Of a DNA stretch of 64,000 nucleotides, positions 18,962 through 27,510 are shown one piece after another. The translations under genes and the position numbers were made by a program. The notes beneath the pieces are model-generated. The model searched no databases. It saw only the letters and a program-made list of their open reading frames with translations, and had not been told where the DNA came from. How positions within the stretch are numbered: position 1 is the stretch's first letter; every line of letters starts with the position of its first letter. This DNA is from Aphanothece sacrum FPU1 (GTDB lineage Bacteria > Cyanobacteriota > Cyanobacteriia > Cyanobacteriales > Microcystaceae), in contig NZ_BDQK01000013.1 of assembly GCF_003864295.1 (NCBI RefSeq), forward strand, positions 682,001 to 746,000, in the 5' to 3' direction.

Positions 18962-19279
18962 ATGGCAGTAGAACGCTGGACAGATGAAATGCTTGATGAA
19001 CTCGCTTCTAGTGTGAGTCAAATGCGAAATAGTATGACTGATATGCGAGACAGTATTACTGATGTACGAGATAGCATGAGTGATGTACGAGATAGTATGG
19101 ATAGTTTGAGAATAACATCTCAAGTTTTGTTACAAGTTGCTGCTCAAAATCAACAAAAAATGAATATGTTTGAACAAGAAATAGAGTTAATGAAACAACG
19201 TCAAACAGAAACTGATCAAAGATTTAATATTTTACTCGAAGAAGTTCGTTATCTCATTCGAGGAAAACAAGAAGATTAA
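18962..19279 (+). CDS. small coiled-coil protein with RDS heptad repeats
   Basis: 105 residues from the ATG at 18962 (a TTG fifteen bases earlier is also in frame). Residues about 18-50 contain near-tandem heptads MRDSITD, VRDSMSD, VRDSMDS, then a second coil (QKMNMFEQEIELMKQRQTE). There is no membrane segment. It matches a cyanobacterial type of small all-helical protein of unknown function. It converges with the GTPase gene, two bases apart. Confidence 0.7.
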   Translation: MAVERWTDEMLDELASSVSQMRNSMTDMRDSITDVRDSMSDVRDSMDSLRITSQVLLQVAAQNQQKMNMFEQEIELMKQRQTETDQRFNILLEEVRYLIRGKQED

Positions 19280-19281
19280 GA

Positions 19282-20688
19282 TTAAGAAGGGGATAAAGTG
19301 GATAAATGAGGGACAGTTTGTTTAACAAAATTCTGAAGTAAAGCCATTCGTTGATTATTCTCAAATACTTGTTTTAATTTTTGGGAAAATTGCTCAAAAT
19401 TAATCCCATTCTGAGTCTCAGAATTAATATCTTGAACTTGAAAATATTCAATTAAACTTAATCCTGCTACTCTGGTTAAATAAGCAGCACTAATGCCTTG
19501 AGTCGCACCACCTGCAATATATGTAATCATATTACTTTTTAGTAAACCAGCGATCGCCTGAGTAGACATTTCAACTAACCCTAATTGCATCATTAATTTA
19601 CCAATTGTACCTGATGCCGTTTGTCCTTGAGAAAGAGAAAATTTTTGTTGATAAATCCCACTCAAATCCACTACCATTTGACTACTAATAGCCGCAGTAG
19701 CTAATAAATCTAGGGCCGCTACCGGATTAGCAAAAGCCGTCGCCGCAGCTATCCATTGATATTGTTCTATTATAGGAAGGGCGCGATCGCGTCTAACCTG
19801 ATTTAATCTTTCTTGCGCTTTTTGCTTAATTTCGGTAGATTCACGCCAAATGCTGCCCCAAACTAAACCTTTTCTCTCTTGTTTAATAATTTCTTGTAAA
19901 CGCCCTTGTAACTGTTGTACATCAGAAGTTTGTTTTTCTTTCCATTCTTGGATAGTTCCATCATCTCGGTGTTGTCGAACCATTATATCTCTGGGAGCGG
20001 CACTAATAGGAATAATATCCTCAGAAGGAATAATAGACTCTACCCGTTGACGTAACATTTGTAAAATTAACGCCCGTTCTTCTTGACTATAATTATCTTG
20101 CTTATTAAAAATCAACAAAGAACGTTGATAGTTACGGTGTCTTTCTTGGAGATATTGCCATTGAGAGTCGGTTAAATCTCCATTAGTCAAAAATAACAGT
20201 AAATCGGCGTTAATAGAAGTATTTTCTACTTCTGTAAATAACGGTTCTGTATCTATCCAGTTTACTTGTTTAGCAATATTTTCCTGAACTAAAAGCTGTT
20301 TTAGAGTAGTTTTCCCCGTATTTTTGCCCCCGACTACAGCAATAGAAAGATTTTGACGTTCAAAAGTCTGAGATACTTGGTCTAATTGCTCATTTAAGTC
20401 AGAAATATCTTGATTTGGGGCTTCTTCCTGAAAATAATTGATCACTTTTTGGGTTTGGGCGATCGCATCTTTAACCATTTCTAGGGTGAGAGGAGATACA
20501 GACAAAACTGTTGGTAAAGCTTTAGTTTGACGTTGCCACCACCAAAACCCCGTTCCTAAAGTCATGGCCCCTAAAAGTCCCCATTCACCTAATTGTAGGA
20601 ATTTCTCTTGTAAACTTTCTCCTATCCATAAGAGAAAAGAAATGCCAATACCAGCGACGAGAATAGGCTTATTTACTTTAACTGTCAT
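19282..20688 (-). CDS. membrane-associated GTPase with DUF697 domain
   Basis: 468 residues from the ATG at 20688, chosen because GAGGGG sits four bases upstream and the homologous region begins there (a further in-frame ATG at 20757 lacks this). An N-terminal hydrophobic anchor (PILVAGIGISFLLWIGESL) and a second segment precede the G domain: P-loop GGKNTGKTTL and NKQD. The C-terminal half is a hydrophobic DUF697 region (AATAFANPVAALDLLATAAI). Related proteins are conserved in cyanobacteria and plastids with no settled role. Probably inner or thylakoid membrane bound. Confidence 0.84.
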   Translation of the reverse strand: MTVKVNKPILVAGIGISFLLWIGESLQEKFLQLGEWGLLGAMTLGTGFWWWQRQTKALPTVLSVSPLTLEMVKDAIAQTQKVINYFQEEAPNQDISDLNEQLDQVSQTFERQNLSIAVVGGKNTGKTTLKQLLVQENIAKQVNWIDTEPLFTEVENTSINADLLLFLTNGDLTDSQWQYLQERHRNYQRSLLIFNKQDNYSQEERALILQMLRQRVESIIPSEDIIPISAAPRDIMVRQHRDDGTIQEWKEKQTSDVQQLQGRLQEIIKQERKGLVWGSIWRESTEIKQKAQERLNQVRRDRALPIIEQYQWIAAATAFANPVAALDLLATAAISSQMVVDLSGIYQQKFSLSQGQTASGTIGKLMMQLGLVEMSTQAIAGLLKSNMITYIAGGATQGISAAYLTRVAGLSLIEYFQVQDINSETQNGINFEQFSQKLKQVFENNQRMALLQNFVKQTVPHLSTLSPS

Positions 20689-20773
20689 TTTCCCCTCTTT
20701 AGCTACCCTTGACTCGATTGTATCGTTATTGGGGACGATTGACGATGAATCTAACACTCCAGTCTAGGAAGTC

Positions 20774-20791
20774 TATAATATACATAGTATA
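20774..20791 (+). promoter_or_regulatory. mazEF -10 box overlapping a TATAC-ATA-GTATA palindrome
   Basis: TATAAT (20774-20779) lies about 48 bases before mazE and is overlapped by the palindrome TATACATAGTATA (20779-20791). MazE antitoxins repress their own promoter through short palindromes, so this is a plausible operator. I see no good -35 at normal spacing. Confidence 0.45.
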
Positions 20792-20826
20792 TATCTAGCG
20801 ATTCACGAAAAAAGAGGTTATAAACC

Positions 20827-21069
20827 ATGAAATCTCAAATTGGGAAGTGGGGTAATTCTTTGGGGTTCCGCATTCCTAAGCATATTGTCGAGACTCTGAA
20901 CTTAAAACCTCATGATTCAGTTGAATGTTTCATCGAGAATGGTAGATTGATTGTTGAGCGCATTGATCAACTGCCAGAATTTTCCTTAGAGGAGTTACTA
21001 GATCAGGTAAGTGAACCTTCTGAGGAAGAAATAGATTGGGGAAAACCTTATGGGGACGAGGTTTGGTGA
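20827..21069 (+). CDS. mazE: MazE/AbrB-type antitoxin
   Basis: 80 residues. The N-terminal swapped-hairpin DNA-binding domain is IGKWGNSLGFRIPKHIVETL, then VECFIENGRLIVERI. An acidic C-terminal tail (LDQVSEPSEEEIDWGKPYG) is expected to bind and block the toxin. AGAGG lies upstream at a suitable distance. Its TGA overlaps the mazF ATG by one base (TGATG), giving coupled translation. Confidence 0.92.
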   Translation: MKSQIGKWGNSLGFRIPKHIVETLNLKPHDSVECFIENGRLIVERIDQLPEFSLEELLDQVSEPSEEEIDWGKPYGDEVW

Positions 21070-21398
21070 TGTATATTCCCCAGCGACAGGATTTTATTTG
21101 GCTTAATTTTGATCCGCAAGCTGGCCATGAACAAATGGGGAAAAGACCCGCTTTAGTGGTTAGCCAAGATGATTTTAATTGTAAAATGGGTTTTATTTTT
21201 GTCTGCCCCATCAGTAATACACAGCGCAACAACCCCTTTTACGTTCCTATTCCTGAACAAACCGTAGTAACGGGAGTCATCATGGCAGATCAAATGCGAT
21301 CACTCGATTATCGTGCTAGACAGGCAACTTTTCTGGGTAAATGTCCTCACATACTCTTTCAGGATGTTTTGCGACGCATTAAACCCATTCTATTTTAG
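21069..21398 (+). CDS. mazF: MazF/PemK-family endoribonuclease toxin
   Basis: 109 residues from the ATG at 21069; an in-frame upstream ATG at 21036 lies inside mazE and gives a non-family leader. PemK-fold landmarks are DFIWLNFDPQAGHEQMGKRPALVVSQ in two parts, VCPISNTQRNNPFYV and GVIMADQMRSLDY. MazF cuts single-stranded mRNA at short sequence motifs. Its last codons overlap the convergent HicB-like gene by 9 bp. Confidence 0.93.
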   Translation: MYIPQRQDFIWLNFDPQAGHEQMGKRPALVVSQDDFNCKMGFIFVCPISNTQRNNPFYVPIPEQTVVTGVIMADQMRSLDYRARQATFLGKCPHILFQDVLRRIKPILF

Positions 21399-21722
21399 AT
21401 ACTCTTTAATTGCCTCTGCTATAAACTTGTTAAGGTTCATCCCTCTTTGTTGGGCCGCGATCGCTGCTTGTCTGTGGAGATCACTTCCTGTTCTGATATT
21501 AAAGCTGCCTTTAAATGGTTTTTCTGGTTCTATTCCTTGATCTTTGCAAATTACCAGGTAATCATCGACCGCTTCTTGAAAATTTGCCTTCAAGGATGGT
21601 ACATCATGTCCTTCGTAACTAATTAAACTGCGGATATACTCAACTTTTCCGTAAAATACCTCATCTTCGTCATTGTAATTAACTGAACCAAAGTATCCTT
21701 CATACTCCATCATGTTTTTCAT
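21390..21722 (-). CDS. HicB-family antitoxin with ribbon-helix-helix tail
   Basis: 110 residues. The N-terminal HicB fold (EGYFGSVNYNDEDEVFYGKV, then DVPSLKANFQEAVDDYL) is followed by a C-terminal ribbon-helix-helix segment (LHRQAAIAAQQRGMNLNKFI), the long HicB class that binds DNA. Its start overlaps the upstream HicA-like stop by 4 bp on the complement strand (toxin gene first). Confidence 0.88.
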   Translation of the reverse strand: MKNMMEYEGYFGSVNYNDEDEVFYGKVEYIRSLISYEGHDVPSLKANFQEAVDDYLVICKDQGIEPEKPFKGSFNIRTGSDLHRQAAIAAQQRGMNLNKFIAEAIKEYLK

Positions 21723-21973
21723 AGTAGTCCCTCTTGTTTGAGAATCTCAATCACTTGTTCTATCTGATACCTTTTTAAAATATTGTGAGGATGGGGTTTA
21801 TGAATACTAATAACCAATCCCGAAAAATTGACAAAATTTCGTCTGGAACCCCCTGTTTTTCCCGTTTTTCTCTCCTCAAAATCGAATCCACTCAAGAGAG
21901 TGATTAATTCCTCCCAAGTAAAATCTTTTGGTTTACTTAACAGACGCTTGATCAGCTTCTCTTTTCGGGTCAT
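21719..21973 (-). CDS. hicA: HicA-like toxin
   Basis: 84 residues from the ATG at 21973, supported by GAGG six bases upstream (another in-frame ATG at 21997 is less suitable). The HicA fold appears in DFTWEELITLLSGFDFEERK and TGGSRRNFVNFSG, followed by ISIHKPHPHNILKRYQIEQVIEIL. In this subclass the common active His position (GSRH) reads GSRRNF, as in many long-HicB-linked HicA proteins. Expected to be an mRNA interferase paired with the downstream antitoxin. Confidence 0.83.
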   Translation of the reverse strand: MTRKEKLIKRLLSKPKDFTWEELITLLSGFDFEERKTGKTGGSRRNFVNFSGLVISIHKPHPHNILKRYQIEQVIEILKQEGLL

Positions 21974-22017
21974 TTCAGCCTCGATTCTCTTATTCAATTG
22001 TGCGCTATTTTATAACT

Positions 22018-22318
22018 AAATGCAACTATTTTTAGTTGCTTAATTGCTTCTGGAAATCAAAACTCAGCCGATTATTAACTGTTGTGACCGTTATTAGTCC
22101 ATTTTAATGGACTTATTCTGTTAGCCGTGAAATTGATTTCACGGCAGACTGTGGAACCTAACTAGGAAGCCATGTTTTCGTAGGGGCGGGTTTTTTCCAT
22201 AAATCAATGATTCTCACAAAAAAACTAGATAAACCCGCCCTCTCTACCAAATCCTTACGAGATAAGCATTTCAGCCCCGTTGAAATCTTTGGCAAAAAAA
22301 AAATTCCTGAAGTGATAT
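22018..22318. repeat. four stem-loops ahead of the first pilin gene
   Basis: The gap between the HicA gene and the pilin holds GCAACTATTTTTAGTTGC (22021-22038), AGTCCATTTTAATGGACT (about 22096-22113), GCCGTGAAAT / ATTTCACGGC (about 22124-22145) and the GTAGGGGCGGG...CCCGCCC repeat (22180-22236). They may shape the pilin leader or end other transcripts. A run of nine A before the leader is also present. No gene is seen here. Confidence 0.6.
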
Positions 22319-22398
22319 GAAATTTGATCAATGTGGGTATGTTCTTTTTAGAAGACAAAAAACACACAAACGTCTACCACAAACAAGGAAAAACACCA

Positions 22399-22971
22399 AT
22401 GAATACTCAATTTCAAGCTAAACTTCTCCAAACTCTCGCTAACAAAAAAGGAAACAAAGGTTTCACCTTAATTGAACTATTAGTTGTTGTTATTATTATC
22501 GGTGTATTAGCTGCGATCGCTCTACCTAACCTTTTAGGACAAGTTGGTAAAGCCAGAGAATCTGAAGCAAAAAGCACTATCGGTGCAATGACCCGCGCTC
22601 AACAAGGTTATTTCACAGAAAAAGCCGCTTTTGCTTCCAGCAAAGACCTTCTTGAAGTTCCCACCGGAGGCGAAAAATATTACTTCATCAACATTCCCTC
22701 TGCAGGACTGCAAATGGCACAAGGTAGTGAGAGTCCTACCGTTCTACAAAACGGTGACAAAGCCAACGAGAAAAATGGCACCCGCGACTATATCTCTGGT
22801 ATTGCTTATGATACCCTCAATCGTACATTCTCTAACCAAGTTTGTCGTGCAGATAATAGCAAGAAAGCTACTAAATACGTGCTGACAGCAACTGATGCTC
22901 CCACTGGTACCAATGGCATTGCTGATAGTGCAGCTGTTACCTGTAAGTCTGGTACTGAACAAATCAAATAG
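22399..22971 (+). CDS. type IV pilin-like protein (G/H family)
   Basis: 190 residues from the ATG at 22399, which has AGGA upstream; the longer in-frame start at 22324 is not needed. The prepilin leader ends at GNKG, cleaved before FTLIELLVVVIIIGVLAAIA, with Glu at +5. The globular part has two cysteines near the end (QVCRADNS, VTCKSG) for a disulfide loop and the GTRDY motif shared with the next pilin. Such pilins build or modify cyanobacterial type IV pili for motility, DNA uptake or flocculation. It is followed by a good terminator, so it is probably a strongly expressed single gene. Confidence 0.92.
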   Translation: MNTQFQAKLLQTLANKKGNKGFTLIELLVVVIIIGVLAAIALPNLLGQVGKARESEAKSTIGAMTRAQQGYFTEKAAFASSKDLLEVPTGGEKYYFINIPSAGLQMAQGSESPTVLQNGDKANEKNGTRDYISGIAYDTLNRTFSNQVCRADNSKKATKYVLTATDAPTGTNGIADSAAVTCKSGTEQIK

Positions 22972-23011
22972 ATTTGAGGTCAAAGCAACTCTTGCTTAAT
23001 GGTGAATATTG

Positions 23012-23047
23012 ACAGGTGGTGTATTAAGATTCCCGCCTGTTTTTATT
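23012..23047 (+). terminator. rho-independent terminator after first pilin gene
   Basis: The stem ACAGGTGG / CCGCCTGT (one G-U pair) at 23012-23019 and 23033-23040 is followed by a run of T. It lies about 40 bases past the pilin stop. Confidence 0.75.
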
Positions 23048-23129
23048 TATATTGACGTTTAATTATGTTCGACTATTTAGCGATCGCATAAATCCGATTC
23101 TACTAATAGTTTAAGCTAATTAGTTCAAC

Positions 23130-23270
23130 AATGAATAATGGATAATGACCTCTCTCTAAAAGGGAAGATGATTGAAAGAAATGAACTTTGTTTATTTCTC
23201 CTTGAAAGGAGAGGTTTTAAAGCGAATTAATTAATTATCAATTGTCAATTATCCATTGATAAAGTAGGTA
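23130..23270. repeat. inverted-repeat element between the two pilin genes
   Basis: The left end AATGAATAATGGATAATGA is answered on the right by TCAATTGTCAATTATCCATTG, and the interior CCTCTCTCTAAAAG / CTTGAAAGGAGAGG can also pair. This is the layout of small non-coding cyanobacterial repeats. It could move or insulate the second pilin gene. Confidence 0.55.
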
Positions 23271-23295
23271 TGATTCTTTACTACTAAAAATAGCC

Positions 23296-23859
23296 ATGAC
23301 TAATGTAATATTTAAGCACCTTATCCCAAAAAAATTTGATCAAGGATTTACCCTAATCGAATTATTAGTTGTTGTTATCATTATTGGCATTTTAAGCGCG
23401 ATAGTCCTACCCCAAACAATGAACTTTATTGCCAAAAGTAGAGAAGTAGAAGCAAGAAGTATGATGGGAGCTTTAAATCGCGCACAACAAGGTTATTTTA
23501 ATGAAAAAGGTATATTTGCCACTAGCGCACAACAACTAGAAGTGCCACCGGGTAATGAAAAATATTATACATTTGTCGTCAATCAAAGCAATGATGAAAC
23601 CGGAGGGTTACAAGGTGCAATAGGTAAAGACAATAAGGGTTATGGCACTCGTGATTATGCAGGTGCAGTTGGTTATAATACAGTGAATCGAAGCTTTTCG
23701 ACTGTTATTTGTCGTTCAAAAGATAAAGCCAACCAATATAAAATTACAGGTTTAACATCTATTAATACAACTACAGGTACTGGCACAGTGGCGGGTGCAA
23801 CAGGTGGAATAAAGGCTCAATGTGATACTACTTTAACAGAAGTTGAAGAAATTAATTAA
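23296..23859 (+). CDS. type IV pilin-like protein (G/H family), second copy
   Basis: 187 residues. The leader ends at FDQG and the mature start is FTLIELLVVVIIIGILSAIV, Glu at +5. It shares RAQQGYFNEKG, the YYTF strand, GTRDY and two C-terminal cysteines with the preceding pilin, so the genes are tandem paralogues. The mature part is more diverged and Gly/Thr-rich near the end. It probably acts as a minor or alternative pilin. It has its own leader region, so expression may be separate. Confidence 0.9.
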   Translation: MTNVIFKHLIPKKFDQGFTLIELLVVVIIIGILSAIVLPQTMNFIAKSREVEARSMMGALNRAQQGYFNEKGIFATSAQQLEVPPGNEKYYTFVVNQSNDETGGLQGAIGKDNKGYGTRDYAGAVGYNTVNRSFSTVICRSKDKANQYKITGLTSINTTTGTGTVAGATGGIKAQCDTTLTEVEEIN

Positions 23860-23900
23860 TTAGAAAGGGACAAAAAAGTATTACAAATTGAGAGAAGAAG

Positions 23901-24052
23901 CTAAACTAATAATTAATAACAGACCTTATGTCTGATTCTATAAAAACTAAGTCCGACGAGCGCGGACTAGATTTTAGGTTGCGTAGGCAACCTTTGTTTG
24001 TATAGCTTAACTCTGAGCGAGTTAAATTCTATTATTTGTAATATGTTATGTT
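23901..24052. repeat. degraded copy C of the palindromic element (reverse orientation)
   Basis: It reads as the reverse complement of element A: CAGACCTTATGTCTG, then AAGTCCGACGAGCGCGGACT, then TTTGTATAGCTTAACT and the CGAGTTAA word in the same order. The terminal repeats are nearly lost, and a GGTTGCGTAGGCAACC hairpin replaces the middle module. Confidence 0.65.
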
Positions 24053-24143
24053 GCATTATTGAATCCTGAAGATTTTTATTAAATATTAATAAACTAATGT
24101 AAAATATAATCGAGTTAACAGTTTTTGAGGAGTCATCACCTAA

Positions 24144-25889
24144 GTGTTTCAGAAATTATTTAATCGTTCTTTTTTAAATTTACTTGTTTGTGTATCTTTG
24201 GGTTCATCTTTTGTCTTATCTGGTTGTAACCCCAAAACAGAAACCCCTAACGCTTCTGTTCCTTCTCAGACCCAAAATGACACCTTAAAGCTATTATACT
24301 GGCAAGCTCCCACTATTCTCAATCCTCATCTTTCTACAGGGTTTAAAGATTCGGAAGCTAGTAGAATTACTTTAGAACCTTTAGCGAGTTATGATAAAAA
24401 TAGTCAATTAATTCCTTTTTTAGCGGCTGAAATTCCTACTATCGAAAACGGAGGAATTGCTAAAGATGGTAAGTCAGTAACTTGGAACTTAAAACAGAAC
24501 ATAAAATGGTCAGATGGGACTCCTTTTACGGCTGATGATGTAGTCTTTACTTATCAATTTATTACTAATAATAAAGTCGGGTCTACCAGTGCAGAAACTT
24601 ATACGAATATTGTCAAAGTTGAAGCTTTAGATAAGTATACCGTAAAAATAACTTTTAAGACAAGTACCCCCTCTTGGGATCGTCCATTTACTGGCACATC
24701 AGGAATGATTTTACCTCGTCATAGTTATGAAAAGTATAACGGAGAAAATGCCCGACAGGCCCCTGCCAATTTAATACCTATTGGTACAGGACCTTATAAA
24801 GTAATTGAATTTAAACCAGGAGATGTAGTCGTTTATGAGGCAAATTCTTACTTTAGAGATGAGGATAAATTAGGCTTTAAACGGATAGAATTAAAAGGAG
24901 GAGGAGATGCGACATCGGCCGCTAGGGCAGTATTACAAACTGGGGACGCTAACTATGCCTATAATCTGCAAGTAGAAGCCCCTATTTTGAAACAATTAGA
25001 AACAGGAGGACAAGGAAAAATTATTTCATTATTAGGGCCATTAAGTGAAAGAATTCTAGTAAATTTATCTGATCCTAATCAAACAACTAAAGAAGGTGAA
25101 CGTTCTAATTTAAAATTTTCTCATCCTTTCTTTAATGATAAAAAAGTTAGAGAAGCGTTTAGTTTAGCCGTTGATCGTGATACCATTGCTCAACAATTAT
25201 ATGGGGTAACAGGAAAACCAACTGCTAATTTTTTAATTTTACCGCAAGAATATAATTCTCCTAATACTAGCTATGAATTTAATTTAGAGAAGGCATCTCA
25301 ATTATTAGACGAAGCAGGATGGAAAGACACTAATAATAATAGAACCAGGGATAAAAATGGAGTAGAAATGAAAGTTTTATTACAAAGTTCTGTTAATACT
25401 CTGCGTCAGAAAACCCAAGAAATTATTAAACAAGGATTACAAAAAATTGGGGTAGGAGTAGAATTAAAAAGTATTGATCCGAGTGTATTCTTCTCTAGTG
25501 ATCCGGCGAATAATGATACAGTTGAACATTTTTATGCAGACTTACAAATGTTTACTACAGGGAATGATAATCCTGATCCGAGTACCTACATGAAAACCTA
25601 TACTTGTAATACTATTCCTCAAAAAGCAAATAATTGGTCAGGAGATAATTATTCTCGTTATTGTAATCCTGAATATGATCAATTATGGGAGGCATCCAAT
25701 AAAGAATTAGATCCCAAAAAACGTGCAGAAATCTTTATTAAAATGAATGATATATTGGTGAAAGATTTTGTTGTCATTCCTTTGGTTCATCGCGCTGAAG
25801 TTGCTGCTATTAATAATCAATTACAAGGTTTTGATTTAACCCCTTGGGACAGAAATACTTGGAATATTAAGGATTGGAAAGTAAAATAA
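24144..25889 (+). CDS. peptide-type ABC transporter substrate-binding lipoprotein
   Basis: 581 residues. A lipoprotein signal with lipobox LSGC (Cys28) is followed by an SBP_bac_5 (family 5) domain: WNLKQNIKWSDGTPFTADDVVFTYQF in two parts, NLIPIGTGPYKV and VREAFSLAVDRDTIAQQLYG. The family binds oligopeptides, dipeptides or similar solutes at the outer face of the inner membrane and delivers them to a permease. No permease or ATPase is adjacent, which is common in cyanobacteria. The start is GTG, with GAGGAG somewhat far upstream. Confidence 0.9.
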   Translation: MFQKLFNRSFLNLLVCVSLGSSFVLSGCNPKTETPNASVPSQTQNDTLKLLYWQAPTILNPHLSTGFKDSEASRITLEPLASYDKNSQLIPFLAAEIPTIENGGIAKDGKSVTWNLKQNIKWSDGTPFTADDVVFTYQFITNNKVGSTSAETYTNIVKVEALDKYTVKITFKTSTPSWDRPFTGTSGMILPRHSYEKYNGENARQAPANLIPIGTGPYKVIEFKPGDVVVYEANSYFRDEDKLGFKRIELKGGGDATSAARAVLQTGDANYAYNLQVEAPILKQLETGGQGKIISLLGPLSERILVNLSDPNQTTKEGERSNLKFSHPFFNDKKVREAFSLAVDRDTIAQQLYGVTGKPTANFLILPQEYNSPNTSYEFNLEKASQLLDEAGWKDTNNNRTRDKNGVEMKVLLQSSVNTLRQKTQEIIKQGLQKIGVGVELKSIDPSVFFSSDPANNDTVEHFYADLQMFTTGNDNPDPSTYMKTYTCNTIPQKANNWSGDNYSRYCNPEYDQLWEASNKELDPKKRAEIFIKMNDILVKDFVVIPLVHRAEVAAINNQLQGFDLTPWDRNTWNIKDWKVK

Positions 25890-25935
25890 TATTAGTGTGG
25901 TCGCTGACATGACTAAAATGCTACCATAGATTAAC

Positions 25936-26267
25936 TTATACTGGTATCTCGCCAGAAATATTTTCATAAACATCACTTATTCTTAACTCAATATTGATTG
26001 AAGATAAGTTGATTACTCCTCCTTGATCTCGATTTTCTTGTAATAACCATTGATTATCTTGTGTCTTTGTATAATGTTCAATAAAATAGTCAGATTGATC
26101 AATTAAAATATATTCTTTAAATTGAGGAATTGAACGATAAGATAAGAATTTATCTCCTCTATATCATGATATTCATGTTTAAATTCTGATATTTCCTCTA
26201 GTTTTCGATAATTTTCTAGAGAGATAATTTGCTTTTTGGGTGTAGTATGTGTAGATTGTATGATCAT
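25936..26267 (-). pseudogene. Uma2-family gene remnant with internal deletion
   Basis: On the complement strand, an N-terminal part (TPKKQIISLENYRKLEEISE, then FKHEYHD) is joined out of frame to a C-terminal part (GDKFLSYRSIPQFKEYILID, then QSDYFIEHYTK and NISGEIPV). In intact Uma2 (DUF820, PD-(D/E)XK fold) proteins about 80 residues with the nuclease core separate these blocks. So the catalytic centre is gone. It lies after the peptide-binding gene in a pocket of broken genes. Confidence 0.78.
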
Positions 26268-26359
26268 ATATCAAGGTTTTTGAACTGTAAATATAAAAAG
26301 TAAGGTTGCTTCTACCTTCATTATAAGTAACTGGACAAAAATAAACGTTACGGTGAAGT

Positions 26360-26391
26360 GAGCGCCGGAGCAGGGGAGCGCCGGAGCAGGG
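26360..26391. repeat. two tandem 16-bp units GAGCGCCGGAGCAGGG
   Basis: Two exact copies, 26360-26375 and 26376-26391, much richer in GC than their surroundings. The 355-bp gap between the Uma2 remnant and the next TA pair also holds the relE scar at 26510-26564. Confidence 0.75.
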
Positions 26392-26509
26392 AGAGGGGTT
26401 ACAACCTAGTTACATTTCTTAACATAGTATTGTTTATTTATGTCCGACTACTTAATTGTTATGTTGGGTTTCGGAGTTATTAAGCTAACTGACAAGATTA
26501 GCGCTCGCT

Positions 26510-26564
26510 ACCTTATAAACAATAGATTTAATACCAGAGAGACAATCTCCTAAAGTTTCTCCTA
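26510..26564 (-). pseudogene. 55-bp scar of a RelE-type toxin gene
   Basis: These 55 bases match 28030-28084, inside the intact RelE-like gene, at 52 positions and in the same orientation. In that gene the segment encodes the LGDRLSGIKYIAYKVR region. No start, stop or remainder of the gene is present, so it is a fossil of a duplication or of recombination between TA loci. Confidence 0.75.
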
Positions 26565-26622
26565 TTGTCAACCCAACCGACAAGATCGGCGATCGCACTG
26601 CATATCCATTAATCGCCTCGAA

Positions 26623-26892
26623 CTACATCCGTTTTAGCAATTCATCGTACTCATCGTGTGTGCCAATCCAATACCAGTAAATATGGTCGCCTTCGAGTAA
26701 ACCTAAAACACGATAATTGAGACTGACACGAGCAGAATAAATCGGTTGCTTCTGACTGACTCGCTTGAACTGAAGGCTTGGATGATAAGGATCTTCTTGC
26801 CAAAGGGCGTAAGCTTTATTGGTTTGTTCTTGAACTGATGCAGGCAGATCTCCTAGCCGCTTGCGAAATGACTTTGTGACGCTTGATTTCAT
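26623..26892 (-). CDS. RelE/ParE-like toxin
   Basis: 89 residues with a compact RelE/ParE fold: SFRKRLGDLPASVQEQTNKAY, then FKRVSQKQPIYSARVSLNYRV and the C-terminal strand HIYWYWIGTHDEYDELL. The family contains ribosome-dependent mRNA cutters and gyrase poisons; the HDEYDxLL tail is common in the former. The gene follows its presumed antitoxin and overlaps it by 4 bp (ATGA). Confidence 0.87.
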   Translation of the reverse strand: MKSSVTKSFRKRLGDLPASVQEQTNKAYALWQEDPYHPSLQFKRVSQKQPIYSARVSLNYRVLGLLEGDHIYWYWIGTHDEYDELLKRM

Positions 26893-27119
26893 TTTTGTGT
26901 TGGGAAGACCTCATCAAGTAGAACAGTTTCTCCTGCTGCGATCTCCTGCCGCACCATTGCCGTCATCTGATCCCATTGATCCTCTGTCGTGGTAGTAAAA
27001 CGGGTTTCCCATTTTTGCTCGTCCTGCAACTCTGCCAAAAACCGAGCCGCGATCGCATCTTGCTGGTCGGGTGGGAGTTTTTGGATTTGGGCGATCGCTT
27101 GTTGAAGCAGTTCTGTCAT
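26889..27119 (-). CDS. antitoxin of the RelE/ParE-like pair
   Basis: 76 residues. A helical N-terminus (LLQQAIAQIQKLPPDQQDAIAARFL) is followed by an acidic linker and a toxin-binding tail (AGETVLLDEVFP). The pattern is common for small cyanobacterial antitoxins without a named DNA-binding domain. Its last codon overlaps the toxin start, as expected for a coupled antitoxin-first operon. Confidence 0.8.
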   Translation of the reverse strand: MTELLQQAIAQIQKLPPDQQDAIAARFLAELQDEQKWETRFTTTTEDQWDQMTAMVRQEIAAGETVLLDEVFPTQK

Positions 27120-27321
27120 TTTTCAGTAGCAGTTAACACCGCAAAATCATATAGCTTATTTATTTTACCCAATATAGAATAAGGGTTGCCAGACTCCTAA
27201 TTTTGACAAGTTGTCCACCAAAATCCTTATATAGAAATTTATTTCTCTTCAAGACGGTGCGTTACATTTCATTAACACACCCTACAAGATCGGCGATCGC
27301 ACTACAACATTAGAGATCGCA

Positions 27322-27510
27322 CTAAAATTTCGGCAATAAACCAGCCTGTTTGCAGATTTCATTGGCTGTAATTCTATCAAAAATTTTATGTCTCTTTACA
27401 GGAATCGTTTTAGTTTCATTAGTATAAATTGAGTGATTACCACCTTCTCTCAAAAGATAAAAACTGTTTTCTTCAAGGTAGCGAACTAGATCACGTCGTT
27501 TGACCGACAT
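27322..27510 (-). CDS. hicA: HicA-family toxin
   Basis: 62 residues from the ATG at 27510, supported by GAGG six bases before it; the longer frame adds four non-family residues. The active His is in REGGNHSIYTN, then TIPVKRHKIFDRITANEICKQAGL. It overlaps the preceding antitoxin by 20 bp, so the two are coupled. Expected to cut mRNA. Confidence 0.9.
   Translation of the reverse strand: MSVKRRDLVRYLEENSFYLLREGGNHSIYTNETKTIPVKRHKIFDRITANEICKQAGLLPKF

Noticed and set aside
18902-19123. Histidine/serine-rich frame HTISYISNTVSHISHTI
   Set aside because: It is the antisense of the heptad-repeat coiled-coil gene; the repeat pattern is inherited from the real gene.
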